A DNA stretch of 64,000 bases. It comes from Kordia algicida (GTDB lineage Bacteria > Bacteroidota > Bacteroidia > Flavobacteriales > Flavobacteriaceae). Location: assembly GCF_051013375.1 (NCBI RefSeq), contig NZ_CP142125.1, one strand, 5' to 3'. Positions 15,391 to 25,277 of this stretch are shown here, one piece after another; the stretch's first letter is position 1, and each line of letters opens with the position of its first letter. The position numbers and the translations under genes were made by a program. A model generated the notes under the pieces. That model was not told the origin of the DNA and ran no database searches. It saw only the letters and a program-made list of their open reading frames with translations.

Positions 15391-16095
15391 TTAATTACAT
15401 GTAATTTTACAATAATTAAAAAATAAATGATAAACAGAAAATAAAGTTTTATTTTTTTTCCTGTGTTTGGAAATGTAAGAAGCATCAAAATTATCTTTTA
15501 AAATAAAAGTTACTAATTTTTGAGTTGTTTCTATACTTGAATTTGATTCTAGGTTTCTGTTAATCAGCCGAACGACAGTATCGTGTTTCCAGCTATTATT
15601 TTCTATGAAACCTAGTTGTCCCTCAAAGGGTAGTCTCAATCTTGAGTAATCTCTTTCTGTAGCCTTTTTTGTATCATTAACATAATTTGAAACTGAGTTA
15701 ACTAATCTTTTACATTCAATAGCAAAATATGGTTTAGTATTTTGTCCCCAAGAGTTTTTCAAAGCGTAATCAACAATATGAATATCAATAGGATCATTAT
15801 GTAATAGACCATCTAAAGAACTTCTATATTCCTCTGAAACTTCTTTGTTGACAGTGAAATTATTTGTTGAATTTTTAATAGAATTTAATTCGTTTTCAAG
15901 GTAATCATCTACTAAACGATTTCTTAAATAATCCTCCTCTTTAATACTACCTTTATCAGCGTAATTAAAGATTATACCATCAGAAAGGATTTTCTCATAA
16001 CTGCTTATCATACATGTTAGAATTTTATTAATCCTTAATTTGGTTAATGATAAATGTTTTCTGTTTTTTGAAAAATTAAAGGCACTTATTCTCAT
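15391..16095 (-). CDS. Putative PD-(D/E)XK restriction endonuclease subunit
   Basis: Encodes 234 residues. D104 (IDIHIVD) and E127-C-K129 (FAIECKRL) fit a PD-(D/E)XK nuclease core. The gene starts on the last base of the methyltransferase stop, so the two are coupled. The likely role is DNA cleavage for the partner methyltransferase. It could instead be a specificity or accessory subunit. Its C-terminus runs into AT-rich DNA close to the junction discussed in the findings. Confidence 0.6.
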   Translation of the reverse strand: MRISAFNFSKNRKHLSLTKLRINKILTCMISSYEKILSDGIIFNYADKGSIKEEDYLRNRLVDDYLENELNSIKNSTNNFTVNKEVSEEYRSSLDGLLHNDPIDIHIVDYALKNSWGQNTKPYFAIECKRLVNSVSNYVNDTKKATERDYSRLRLPFEGQLGFIENNSWKHDTVVRLINRNLESNSSIETTQKLVTFILKDNFDASYISKHRKKNKTLFSVYHLFFNYCKITCN

Positions 16096-19000
16096 TAAAT
16101 ATCTTGATTTAATTGATTTATTTCAGCCTCTTGAATTGCTTCTTTAAACTCTGCAACATCATACCAAGCAATAGCTTTATGCCAACACTTGTATTCGTTC
16201 GGTTTTATAATATAAAAAGAGTTATCCTCAAAACCTTTTATGTCCTTTTGAATAAATAAGTTTTTTGTAGCGTCTGTTGTATCGGTAAGTTGTGATATAC
16301 TTAAATTATGAGCTAGTCGTTTTAATACTTCTTTTTCGCTATTTTTGTTTTTTGGATAGATTATACTGTTTTTTGGTTTCTTCAATGTGAAAACAAAGTT
16401 TAAAGCAATAAAATGGGCTAAGGGATAAACTTCCACTTGTATATATTCATCTAAATAAATTTCTTTAAATTCTTTAAGATAAACGCTAGCATATTCTTTT
16501 AATACAAAATCTTTATATCTGTAGCTTGTCTTGTCATCAGAAAAATTAGATACTAAATATTGTTTATTTTCTTGAAATTGATAACGGGATACATTCAAAG
16601 TATAGTCTATAAGGTCATTTTCGTAAGCATTAACCTTATAAAGCTCATTGATTGTTGAATCTATCTTTAAGAGTGAATTTTTGTCAATTTCGATGTTACC
16701 TAAAGAAAAATTTTCGTAATGATTTTTAAGATTATTTAAGAATAAATCTACAGAAGAATTTAAAACTTTTTCTTCCTCATTATTTGGAGCTATAAAAGGA
16801 AATGATAAATGTTCTGTCTTTAATAATTCTGGTCGATATATACCCCAACTTGACGAAGTCATAAATTGATAGTATGTATATATTTTAGAAAGAAAAATTG
16901 AAAAAATAATTTTAAGTAAATGCTTGTTCGAATCATCGAAAGTTATTCCATAAACTGTACTGTCAAATGCATATCCATTTTCTAATAGTGTAAACTTAAT
17001 ATTAGTTTCTTTATCTGTGCTTTTTTGAATAATTATTTTTTTTCCATTAAATAGCGCTTCTGTTCTACCTGCTTCTAAATAGGTGTCTTCTTTTTTGAAC
17101 ACGAAATATTTATCATTAAAAGGGGTATAATACTCTTTTAATTCTTTTCTTTTTACTAGGGATTTTCCTTCAAGATAGGGGTAGTGCTTTTTGGGAGTCC
17201 CCCTAAATAAGCCCTTTCCAGAAATAATAGAATTATCGTTGAATAAGCTATTAAGTGAATAATTGTTAGAATTTTCTAGAATTCTTTTAATAAAGTTAAA
17301 GTCTAATGTGTTTCCATAAGTAGCAACCTTAAACATGTAGGAATATCTCATAAAATACTCTTGAGGAATATTTTTAATGTCTTGTTTTTCAAAAATTAGC
17401 ATATTAAACTTTTTCAAAAAAAGATTCTTTTTTATGGAATAGAATTTAACTTGATTTTTATTTGTTATTTCATCATTGGCATAATTAAATAAAATTATTG
17501 CAGAAGGATTAATAGCATTTTTGAAGATATCTCTCCTGACAGGAGACAAGTCAAGATACTTTGTTAAATTAAATTTTGATAAAAATCTTTTCTTAAAATT
17601 GATTGCTTTATTATTGTAAAAAACCTTACTTGTTACAACCAAAGAACAAATAGGAGTGTTAAGATTGTTCTGTGAAAAATCTTTAGTTCTTAATATGAAA
17701 GATTGAGCTAATTGATAATCACTAACTACACCTGAAAGTTTATTACTTTTTAAATAGTCAACATGGATTTTGTCTTTACTTCCATTTTTCCAGGGAGGAT
17801 TTCCCAAAATGAACTTTGGAATTTCTGTTTTAATTATTTTATTAAAACGATGATTTGTGTCAAAAAAATTTGCTTTAAATAAATTTTTATCTAATAAATC
17901 TGGAAATTCATAAGAATCTATATCTTTCGGATCTTGATAATCTAATAAAGCAATATAAATAGAAAAACAAGTTACTTTTAAAGCTTCTTCATTAATATCT
18001 ACACCAAATAAATTTCTTGTTGCTATTTGTCTAATCCTCTTACTAAATTCTTTGTGAGATTGACTAGGATTTAATTCTAATTCCTTATCAATCATTTTTC
18101 TCAAACTTTGTACAAGAAAAATACCTGAACCGACAGCTACTTCAAATATTTTACATTCTGAAATATTTTTTTCTTCCAAATATTTATCAACAGTATCATT
18201 TAAAATATATTCTACTAAAAAAGGTGGTGTGTAAACTGCTGAATCAAGTTTTCTTGTCTTTTCATCTATTAAAGACTCATAGATTCCAGAAATGACTTCA
18301 ACTGGTATTATAGAAAAGTCGAAAATCTCAAAGAAAAATCCATTAAATAGATTGTTCTCATCTTGTAATTCCCCTTTAAAAATATCTGCTAAATCGTTAG
18401 ATTGTTTTTGAGTTAAAACTAAATTTTGTTTTTTAAATAGTACACCATTAAATTTAGTGTTCAACTTTTTGAATAATAAATTTAATTTTAAGGGTTTTTT
18501 TATTAATTCGATAAAATTTTTTCTTCTTTCATTTACATCATTTGAGTTTCCTGGTAAGTAAGTGTTATCAATTTTTACTTTTCTATCAATTAAATATCTT
18601 ATGAAAATTAATCTTAATATCAGAGAGTTAGCATCTTCTTCATTTAAAGAGTTTTCAGAATGTTTGTTAGTTAAATATTGTCTTACTTGTTTAATATTCT
18701 GAAATAATTGTTCATTAACTCTTTTACGTTTCTGATTTTTTGAACGTTTTTCAAAATATTCCATTTGTAACCATTGCCATGTATGACCACTTTGCAATTC
18801 CCAAAATGAGAATTTACTATTTCTTTCATTTTCAGAAAGTTTAATTTCTTCTAAATGCTCATCTTTTTTTGAGTAATTAAGAGCGTTATAAACTTTTATT
18901 TCTTCACCTTTTATAACAAAAATAACAGGAGAATTATCAAATGACCAAACCTTTTTGTGAATTTCTGCTTCTCTATTATTATCAGTTTCATAAGTTAAAT

Positions 19001-19175
19001 CAAAGAATAATATTAAAGGTTTGTTATTAAAGACATAATAAGCATCAGGTTTAATAATTTCTATTTTCTTCTGAACCTCTGAAATAAAGCCGTAATATTC
19101 CTTTCCATTATCTTTACAGAAAACAGCATCTAATATATTAAGTTGCTTCAAAAAGGATTTTAAGGGCTTATTCAT
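16095..19175 (-). CDS. Eco57I-type N6-adenine DNA methyltransferase
   Basis: Encodes 1026 residues. Residues 30-110 look like a type IIG N-terminal nuclease fold (KPDAYYVFNNKPLILFFDL), but the ExK pair is not intact. The core has YTPPFLVEYI, motif I VAVGSG (346-351) and motif IV NPPW (459-462), the gamma-class adenine methylase signature. The C-terminal half has a likely target-recognition region. The separate small nuclease downstream may supply cleavage. This pair protects the island or host from foreign DNA (inferred). Confidence 0.8.
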   Translation of the reverse strand: MNKPLKSFLKQLNILDAVFCKDNGKEYYGFISEVQKKIEIIKPDAYYVFNNKPLILFFDLTYETDNNREAEIHKKVWSFDNSPVIFVIKGEEIKVYNALNYSKKDEHLEEIKLSENERNSKFSFWELQSGHTWQWLQMEYFEKRSKNQKRKRVNEQLFQNIKQVRQYLTNKHSENSLNEEDANSLILRLIFIRYLIDRKVKIDNTYLPGNSNDVNERRKNFIELIKKPLKLNLLFKKLNTKFNGVLFKKQNLVLTQKQSNDLADIFKGELQDENNLFNGFFFEIFDFSIIPVEVISGIYESLIDEKTRKLDSAVYTPPFLVEYILNDTVDKYLEEKNISECKIFEVAVGSGIFLVQSLRKMIDKELELNPSQSHKEFSKRIRQIATRNLFGVDINEEALKVTCFSIYIALLDYQDPKDIDSYEFPDLLDKNLFKANFFDTNHRFNKIIKTEIPKFILGNPPWKNGSKDKIHVDYLKSNKLSGVVSDYQLAQSFILRTKDFSQNNLNTPICSLVVTSKVFYNNKAINFKKRFLSKFNLTKYLDLSPVRRDIFKNAINPSAIILFNYANDEITNKNQVKFYSIKKNLFLKKFNMLIFEKQDIKNIPQEYFMRYSYMFKVATYGNTLDFNFIKRILENSNNYSLNSLFNDNSIISGKGLFRGTPKKHYPYLEGKSLVKRKELKEYYTPFNDKYFVFKKEDTYLEAGRTEALFNGKKIIIQKSTDKETNIKFTLLENGYAFDSTVYGITFDDSNKHLLKIIFSIFLSKIYTYYQFMTSSSWGIYRPELLKTEHLSFPFIAPNNEEEKVLNSSVDLFLNNLKNHYENFSLGNIEIDKNSLLKIDSTINELYKVNAYENDLIDYTLNVSRYQFQENKQYLVSNFSDDKTSYRYKDFVLKEYASVYLKEFKEIYLDEYIQVEVYPLAHFIALNFVFTLKKPKNSIIYPKNKNSEKEVLKRLAHNLSISQLTDTTDATKNLFIQKDIKGFEDNSFYIIKPNEYKCWHKAIAWYDVAEFKEAIQEAEINQLNQDI

Positions 19176-19776
19176 TATTAAAAAAAAGTATGATTGTGTA
19201 AATTTAATTTTTAAATATCAAAAATTTAAAAATTTATAATGTTATTGAAACTTTATTTTTTGGCAATATATTACTATATCTAAGTGTATCAAAATTATCA
19301 TACAATGATTATAAGTCAAAATTATAAATTAAGGAATAGATAATAATCAGTATTGATATAAGTATAAATAAATAATCACATATGGCTTGTCAAAAATAAT
19401 TAAGTATTTTTGGTCAAAAAAAGGACACACTAAACACTGGGTAATTTTTTAGTGTGTGACCATTAAAAATTAAAAAATAAGAAGTATCTTTTTGAAGTAT
19501 GGTTTTGCATAGAAATGACATAGTTTTGCAAACCTATAAATTTTTAAAACAGTGATTTTCAGATTTTCACTTGTTTTTATATTTGGGTATAAAATCTATT
19601 ACAAAGAAAGACTTCGGTTATAGAATTAAATGGGCTTGCTGTAATTACAGCGATAGCTTCCAACTTAAAAATTGATATTTTAGAAAGCATTAAAAAAGAT
19701 TTGACCCAGAAGGTATAATAATACCATTTCCACTTACTATTATTATGAAAAAATTAATAAATAATTATAGTTTTAA
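19176..19776. other. Gene-free stretch with right-end repeat and a gene remnant
   Basis: This AT-rich stretch carries repeat copy 1 (19,392-19,565). A short open stretch on the plus strand (about 19,590-19,720) reads NGLAVITAIASNLKIDILES and ends QKV, with no start codon. It may be the 3' end of a lost gene; I cannot name it. The rest is featureless. Confidence 0.4.
19392..19565 (+). repeat. Island right-end repeat, copy 1
   Basis: About 170 bases nearly identical to 26,729-26,900, including TTTTTGAAGTATGGTTTTGC and a partly inverted pair (GGTTTTGCA / TTTTGCAAACC) around 19,501-19,535. The region is non-coding in both copies. In copy 2 it directly follows the M15 peptidase remnant; here it is 4 kb from the intact gene. 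Candidate attachment site, operator or element end. Confidence 0.8.
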
Positions 19777-20592
19777 TTAAAATTTCTTTACTGTTAAAAT
19801 AGTTTTGATTTTATCTACAATTCCTTTTAGTATACTAAATATAGCATCTGAAGAAAATCCACCTACAAGTGCTAAGATACACTTATTAAATATGGATGAT
19901 CTGTCACTACTATCAAAATATATGATTTCTGAAAGCATTAATCCTGCTATAATACCTAAAATAATTATGGCTACATAATAAATTGATTGTTCAGGAACTA
20001 AAGCTCCATTTTTAATGCTTAAACTTATTTTTTTTAGTAGATAAAACACCACTCCAATACCTGACATTGAGCATAAAAATAGTAAATTATAAAATAAAGA
20101 TTCTCCTTGATTATCTAAAATACCTTTGGATAATGATTTGATATCTACCTTGTCCGATACAGACGTACCAATAAAAAGTATTAAAAAGACCAAAGCTAGA
20201 AATATCAAATTTCGTATTACGGGTAATGTACTTATCAGTTTTGTACCTCTTTTTTTATTATATAATGTTTTCAAATATTTGACTGATTTAGGTGTAGCTG
20301 GCTTAATATTTTCTACCAGAATATTATGAGCTTGAATCAATTTATCTAAATTATTGCTCTCAATTAAGGGATTTACTTGCGTATTAATAATTTTACCGTT
20401 TCGCATGGCAAATAAGAGCATATTCTCTAACTCTTGTTTAATTTCTAACATTAACTCTATGGAAACACCTTTCGATCTTGTAACTTTTAGTTTTGTTTCT
20501 TCTTCTCTTGTAAAAGAACTTTCAGATGTTGAATTTGGTTTTAGCATAAAGTGAATATTTTGCATGATTACTATCAAACATACGAATTTCAA
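19777..20592 (-). CDS. Membrane protein, unknown function
   Basis: Encodes 271 residues from the first ATG (an ATG ten or sixteen codons in is equally possible). A helical cytosolic N-terminal 120 residues is followed by about four membrane segments (128-150, 168-190, 203-225 and 240-256). I recognise no family. It is divergent from the sensor operon that starts at 20,915. Confidence 0.55.
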   Translation of the reverse strand: MKFVCLIVIMQNIHFMLKPNSTSESSFTREEETKLKVTRSKGVSIELMLEIKQELENMLLFAMRNGKIINTQVNPLIESNNLDKLIQAHNILVENIKPATPKSVKYLKTLYNKKRGTKLISTLPVIRNLIFLALVFLILFIGTSVSDKVDIKSLSKGILDNQGESLFYNLLFLCSMSGIGVVFYLLKKISLSIKNGALVPEQSIYYVAIIILGIIAGLMLSEIIYFDSSDRSSIFNKCILALVGGFSSDAIFSILKGIVDKIKTILTVKKF

Positions 20593-20914
20593 CCCTAAAA
20601 AATATTGATTTACTTAATTAACATTAATTTGAAACAGTACACTTTTGATGCCTTAAGCCCTATATTTTCAACTGATTTTTTAGTTAATTTTATTCACTTG
20701 AAAATATTAGTTTTCCTTAGTGACCAAAAAATGAAAAATACATAAAAAAACATAACGTAAATGAACAAATAAAAAGAAAATCGCTTATAGGTAAATTAGA
20801 TTTGGATAATTGGGAAAGCTTCAAATTAAACCGTTCTACGAGTTGTCATTATATATTAAATTATTCTTTTTTATCGTATCTTTACTAACGCTTATCTTAA
20901 TTAAAATTATAGCT

Positions 20915-21511
20915 ATGACAGTATATAACAAAATAAAATGGGTTTTAGGAATTTTGATGGTTTTAGGCTTGATTGCCTTAACAAATTTAATCGATAGAAG
21001 TAACTTTGTAAGAGTTAAAGACTCTATTACAACAATTTATGAAGATAGACTTGTTGCAAATGATTTAATATTTGAAATGTTAGAATCGATCCATAAAAAA
21101 GAAGTTGCAATAGCTTTAACTGATTCTTCATTTTTTACTGAACAAAATTATCAAATCAATAATAATTTACAAGAACTTGTTTCAAGATTTGAGCAAACGA
21201 AATTAACTACTAATGAACAAACTATTTTCAAAAATTTTAAAACGAATTTAGGAGCTTTAGATACTATTGAACAAAAGTATATCCAATCAAATTTGACTGA
21301 GAATTCTTCTTTAAAAAATAAAATTACCGATTTAAAGAGCAACTTGGCAAGTCTATCAAAAATTCAATTAGACGAAGGAAGAAAACAAATGTCTATCAGC
21401 AAAAAAGCTATTGATACTGTCGAACTATTTACTCAAATCGAAATCTACATTTTAATACTTCTTGCCATTATAGTTCAAATTGTAGTGATGTATAATCCAA
21501 AAAAAAGCTAA
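20915..21511 (+). CDS. Four-helix-bundle (4HB_MCP type) membrane sensor protein
   Basis: Encodes 198 residues from the ATG at 20915 (an upstream TTG adds a second hydrophobic stretch and is less likely). Membrane segments lie at about 9-27 and 174-192, enclosing a periplasmic helical domain of the 4HB_MCP sensor kind. It has no kinase or signalling domain of its own and lies 25 bases upstream of the histidine kinase, so it is probably its separate input subunit. Confidence 0.65.
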   Translation: MTVYNKIKWVLGILMVLGLIALTNLIDRSNFVRVKDSITTIYEDRLVANDLIFEMLESIHKKEVAIALTDSSFFTEQNYQINNNLQELVSRFEQTKLTTNEQTIFKNFKTNLGALDTIEQKYIQSNLTENSSLKNKITDLKSNLASLSKIQLDEGRKQMSISKKAIDTVELFTQIEIYILILLAIIVQIVVMYNPKKS

Positions 21512-21536
21512 TAGCTTGACACGATAAAGTACTTTT

Positions 21537-22617
21537 ATGAATATTACAGAAGAAGCTTTAAAAGAACGTATTAAGGAATTAACTTGTCTCTACGAAGTAT
21601 CATCAATCATTGTCAATGCAGACGTAGATGAAATGAATAATACATTTCGTGCCATAGCATTGAGTTTAAAAAAAGGATTTCAACTACCAAAAAAAACAGA
21701 AATTGCTATTGAGACTCCCATTGGAAACTACACAACTAAAAAAGTTAATAGTAATGTTACCTTATTTTCTAATATTGTAATTTTCAATAAAATTAAGGGT
21801 AGAATTACTGCTTCTTTATCAGATAAAAGCTTATCATTTTTAATAGAAGAACAGCCATTGCTTGATAATGTTGCCTTAAAGTTAGGCAATCTTTTGGAGC
21901 GTATTGAAATACAGGAAAACGAAAAATTACTAAAAAGACAAATGGAACATTCAGACCGTTTGAGAATTTTTGGTAAAATTACCGCTGGAATAGCCCACGA
22001 ATTAAATACTCCTTTAGCTAATATTTTAGGATTTGCAGAGTTATTGAAAGATGACTTGAAAAATAATTATCAAGTTACACAAGACTTAGATAAGATCATT
22101 GATAATTCAATATTTGCTAGGGAAGTTGTTAAAAAACTTATGTTCTTTGCATGCGAAATGCCACAAGAAATTCAAAAACTAAACATTAATCCAATCATCA
22201 AAGATGCCATTTCATTACTTGATGCCTCTTTTAAAAAGGCAAGTGTAAATTATACGATTAAAATTATAAATAAAGAACTCTTTTTACGAGCTGACAAAAT
22301 TCAGTTGACTCAAATCATTTTCAATTTAATTATTAATGCAATTTATTTTTCTCCAAAAAACGGATTAGTCACTATTGAAGCTTTTCAAACCTCAAAAAAT
22401 ATAATACTTAAAGTTTCAGATCAAGGAATTGGTTTGTCTAAAGAAGCCTTAGAGAAAGTATTTCAACCGTTTTACACTACAAAACCAATTGGTGATGGTT
22501 TCTGGTCTTGGTCTAAGTGTTGTACACGGTATTGTAGCAAGTCATAACGGGACTATCACAGCAAAAAATAATGTAGAAAACGGCGCAACGTTCACAGTAA
22601 CACTTCCTAAATTTTAA
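21537..22617 (+). pseudogene. Cytosolic sensor histidine kinase, frame broken by one extra base
   Basis: An N-terminal coiled and GAF-like part (1-130) precedes a HisKA box GIAHELNTPL (H154) and a HATPase domain ending GDGSGLGLSVVHG once corrected. At 22,499-22,501 three T stand where two are expected (GGTTTCTGG), which stops the frame at 22,547. Removing one T restores the frame to a TAA at 22,617, next to the regulator start. It would phosphorylate the NtrC-type regulator downstream. The break shares its context with three others here and is probably an error. Confidence 0.8.
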
Positions 22618-23955
22618 ATGATGAACTTACAAAAAGAGAATATACTTATCGTAGATGATGATATCGATATTTTAGAACTTTTACAACGACATTTAAAATC
22701 GTGGAGCTATCATACCTACAAAGCGATCTCAGTAAAGGAAGCTGTACACATTCTACGAGATACACATATTGATTTACTGATTACAGATTTAAAAATGCCC
22801 GAAGTAGATGGTTTTGAATTGATAAAATTTGCTTCGGAGCATTATCCTAATGTACCAAAACTTGTGGTTACAGGTTATCCATCAGTACAAGATTCTTTAA
22901 CTGCTATAAAAGTAGGTGTTGTAGATTATTTAACCAAACCATTTACAAAAGCAGAATTACAAACAGCAATTGAAAAATCATTCAGTCCGAAAGATAATCT
23001 AGCATCAAATACAAAAGTAAACTTGTCTGAACAAACCCAACAAGCGTATGGAGATATTATTGGAAAGTCTGAAAAAATCAATGACGTAATTCAAATTATT
23101 GAACGGGTTAAAAATAATAAAGCTACGATTTTTATAAAGGGCGAAAGCGGAACAGGAAAAGAACTTGTTGCACGTGCTATTCATTATCAAGGTAAATTTT
23201 CAAGAGCGCCATTTATTACAGTAAATTGTGGTGGTATTCCAGAAAATTTATTAGAATCTGAACTCTTTGGTTATACAAAAGGAGCGTTTACAGGTGCGGA
23301 AAAAGATCGAAATGGTTTTTTTCAAGCGGCAAATAATGGAACAATCTTTTTAGATGAAATCGGAAATGCTTCTTTAGCTGTACAATCAAGATTGCTTCGC
23401 GTATTACAAGAAAAAGAGGTTGTAAAAGTTGGTTCACAAAGAGCAGAAAAAATTGAGGTTCGTATTATTGCCGCAACTAATAGTGATCTTAAAAAAATGA
23501 TTGAAAAACAAACCTTTCGCGAAGACTTATACTATCGCTTAACGGTTGTTGAAATCAATGTTGCTCCACTTAGAGAACGAAAAGAAGATATTCCACTATT
23601 AGTTGATAAGTTTTTACTAAAATATGGTATCGAATATAAAGATCGCTTTATAAAAATTAGCAATAAAGCTTTAGAGGTTTTGAAAAGGTATCATTGGGTT
23701 GGAAATATTCGAGAGTTAGAAAATGTGATTCAACATGCCGTAATTATGTGTGATGGAATTATAGAAGTTGAACATCTACCCGATACATTAAAGATTAATA
23801 TTGACTTTCCAAACGATAACAGATTACTACCTTTAAAAGAAATAGAAAAACGCTACATTTTAAAAGTATTAAATGCTACTGATAATAATAAAACTAAAGC
23901 ATCTAAAATTCTTGGAATTGATCGTAAAACTTTACGAAATAAACTAGAGAATTAA
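22618..23955 (+). CDS. NtrC-family sigma-54-dependent response regulator
   Basis: Encodes 445 residues: receiver domain with D57 (LLITDLKMP), AAA+ domain with Walker A GESGTGKE (175-182) and the sigma-54-contacting GAFTGA loop (222-227), and a C-terminal Fis-type helix-turn-helix (NKTKASKILGIDRKTLRNKL). Once phosphorylated by the upstream kinase it should activate sigma-54 promoters. It starts on the base after the kinase stop and is followed by two hairpins. Confidence 0.92.
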   Translation: MMNLQKENILIVDDDIDILELLQRHLKSWSYHTYKAISVKEAVHILRDTHIDLLITDLKMPEVDGFELIKFASEHYPNVPKLVVTGYPSVQDSLTAIKVGVVDYLTKPFTKAELQTAIEKSFSPKDNLASNTKVNLSEQTQQAYGDIIGKSEKINDVIQIIERVKNNKATIFIKGESGTGKELVARAIHYQGKFSRAPFITVNCGGIPENLLESELFGYTKGAFTGAEKDRNGFFQAANNGTIFLDEIGNASLAVQSRLLRVLQEKEVVKVGSQRAEKIEVRIIAATNSDLKKMIEKQTFREDLYYRLTVVEINVAPLRERKEDIPLLVDKFLLKYGIEYKDRFIKISNKALEVLKRYHWVGNIRELENVIQHAVIMCDGIIEVEHLPDTLKINIDFPNDNRLLPLKEIEKRYILKVLNATDNNKTKASKILGIDRKTLRNKLEN

Positions 23956-23963
23956 CTTCTTCT

Positions 23964-24005
23964 TAGCGGTTCATAATTACCCGAATGGGTAATTATGAAC
24001 CGCTA
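23964..24005. other. Perfect 19-bp inverted repeat after the regulator gene
   Basis: TAGCGGTTCATAATTACCC, a 4-base loop GAAT, then its exact reverse complement. No T-tract follows directly. It could be a transcript 3' end, a regulator-binding palindrome or a mobile-element site. Confidence 0.6.
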
Positions 24006-24030
24006 AATAATAAATTAAATTATAACCAAA

Positions 24031-24074
24031 AAGCTTCAAAAACCCTCTAAATATAGGGGTTTTGAAGCTTTTTT
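24031..24074 (+). terminator. Rho-independent terminator of the two-component operon
   Basis: The stem AAGCTTCAAAA-CCC / GGGG-TTTTGAAGCTT, with a 9-10-base AT-rich loop, is followed by TTTTT. It ends the sensor-kinase-regulator operon. Confidence 0.8.
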
Positions 24075-24238
24075 ACGTGTATTTAAAAAATAACGGCATA
24101 TTGATTGCCATATAGTTGATAGATTCTAATTTCTGAATTCATGCAGGCAAATACCTTAACACAGGTAAATGTTTTTTTAGAAAATAATAAATGAGAATAT
24201 ACAAAAAATAAAACATAAACATTACTAATAAATATCAT

Positions 24239-24385
24239 ATGATTTACAATGTGTTAATTACGAATATTGTTATTAAACAAGGAGCTGATATAAATGTCTT
24301 GAAGAAGAAGAAAACTTCTAAAATAAAAGACTTTAGTGCTTTAGACTTTTTAAGTAGATTATTGATAAGTCTTAAATTAAGATAA
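24239..24385 (+). CDS. Possible small basic protein
   Basis: A 48-residue frame with ATG start: hydrophobic first half (MIYNVLITNIVI), lysine-rich middle. Its stop shares a base with the start of the GreA/Rnk-like gene (TAATG), which hints at coupling. Without that overlap I would not list it. Confidence 0.3.
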   Translation: MIYNVLITNIVIKQGADINVLKKKKTSKIKDFSALDFLSRLLISLKLR

Positions 24386-24804
24386 TGAAATACGGCAGTC
24401 TAATTTTAGAAAAAAAGGAGTACGTGTATTTAAAACGTATTCTTAATATCTCAGGATATACAGGAGATTTTGAAGTTCAAAATTCTCTATTACAATTAAA
24501 TAAAGAACTTAAAAATGCACTAATTGTTGACGAAAGTGAAATGCCAAATGATATTATTCGTTTTAATAGTATTGTGTCAATTTCTGCTGAAAATAATTGG
24601 AAGAAAACCTTACAAATTGTAATCCCGACAGAAGTCGATATTGAAAAAAACAAAATTTCAATACTTACACCTTTAGGAGCGTCACTTATAGGTCGTTCTT
24701 CTAATGATAATATACAATGTACTTCCAATTCGGGAGAACAAAAAATAATTATTGAATCAGTAAGACTAGATAAAAATCAAGAAAAAATTAAAGTTCTAAT
24801 TTAA
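24385..24804 (+). CDS. GreA/GreB C-terminal-domain (Rnk-like) protein
   Basis: Encodes 139 residues. The C-terminal half has the GreA/GreB C-terminal pattern (FNSIVSISA, then ISILTPLGASLIGRSSND), and the short N-terminus replaces the GreA coiled coil, as in Rnk. Such proteins bind the RNA polymerase secondary channel. In Bacteroidota they often sit with universal stress proteins, as here. The exact role is unknown. Confidence 0.7.
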   Translation: MKYGSLILEKKEYVYLKRILNISGYTGDFEVQNSLLQLNKELKNALIVDESEMPNDIIRFNSIVSISAENNWKKTLQIVIPTEVDIEKNKISILTPLGASLIGRSSNDNIQCTSNSGEQKIIIESVRLDKNQEKIKVLI

Positions 24805-24815
24805 AATATATACTT

Positions 24816-25241
24816 ATGAATAAAATCCATAAAACAATTAGTAGTAAAGATACTCAAGTACAAGTTGTACATGAAATAAATAATATAGAATTAGAAAACT
24901 GGATCAATCACTTGTTAAATGTTAAAAAAGAACTAGAAGTTTTCAATGATTATTATAAATCACTTGCAGTAGACAAAAAAATAGAAATTGAGAAAACAAT
25001 TCTCAACTTTGAAATAAAAAAAATTGATAATGATGTTTTTCTTAAAGCACTTATCGATTATAAAAATACTCGCATAAATTTAGATAAATGTGAGGATACT
25101 TCTTGTAATATGAACTTTCTCGGAAAGCACGAAGAATGCAGAAGAATGTTCTTATTTCATATTGAAAAATATAGAAAATTAAAAGATGCGTTTTTTAATG
25201 AATTACAAGAAAAGATTATCATTTCTAAAATCAGTGCATAA
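24816..25241 (+). CDS. Helical protein, unknown function
   Basis: Encodes 141 residues, nearly all predicted helix, with three cysteines (CEDTSCNMNFLGKHEEC). No membrane segment or signal peptide. It lies between the GreA/Rnk-like and universal stress genes with short gaps, probably one operon. Unknown family. Confidence 0.55.
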   Translation: MNKIHKTISSKDTQVQVVHEINNIELENWINHLLNVKKELEVFNDYYKSLAVDKKIEIEKTILNFEIKKIDNDVFLKALIDYKNTRINLDKCEDTSCNMNFLGKHEECRRMFLFHIEKYRKLKDAFFNELQEKIIISKISA

Positions 25242-25277
25242 ATACAGGTCAAAAGTAATTTAAAAAAAGTTAATAGT

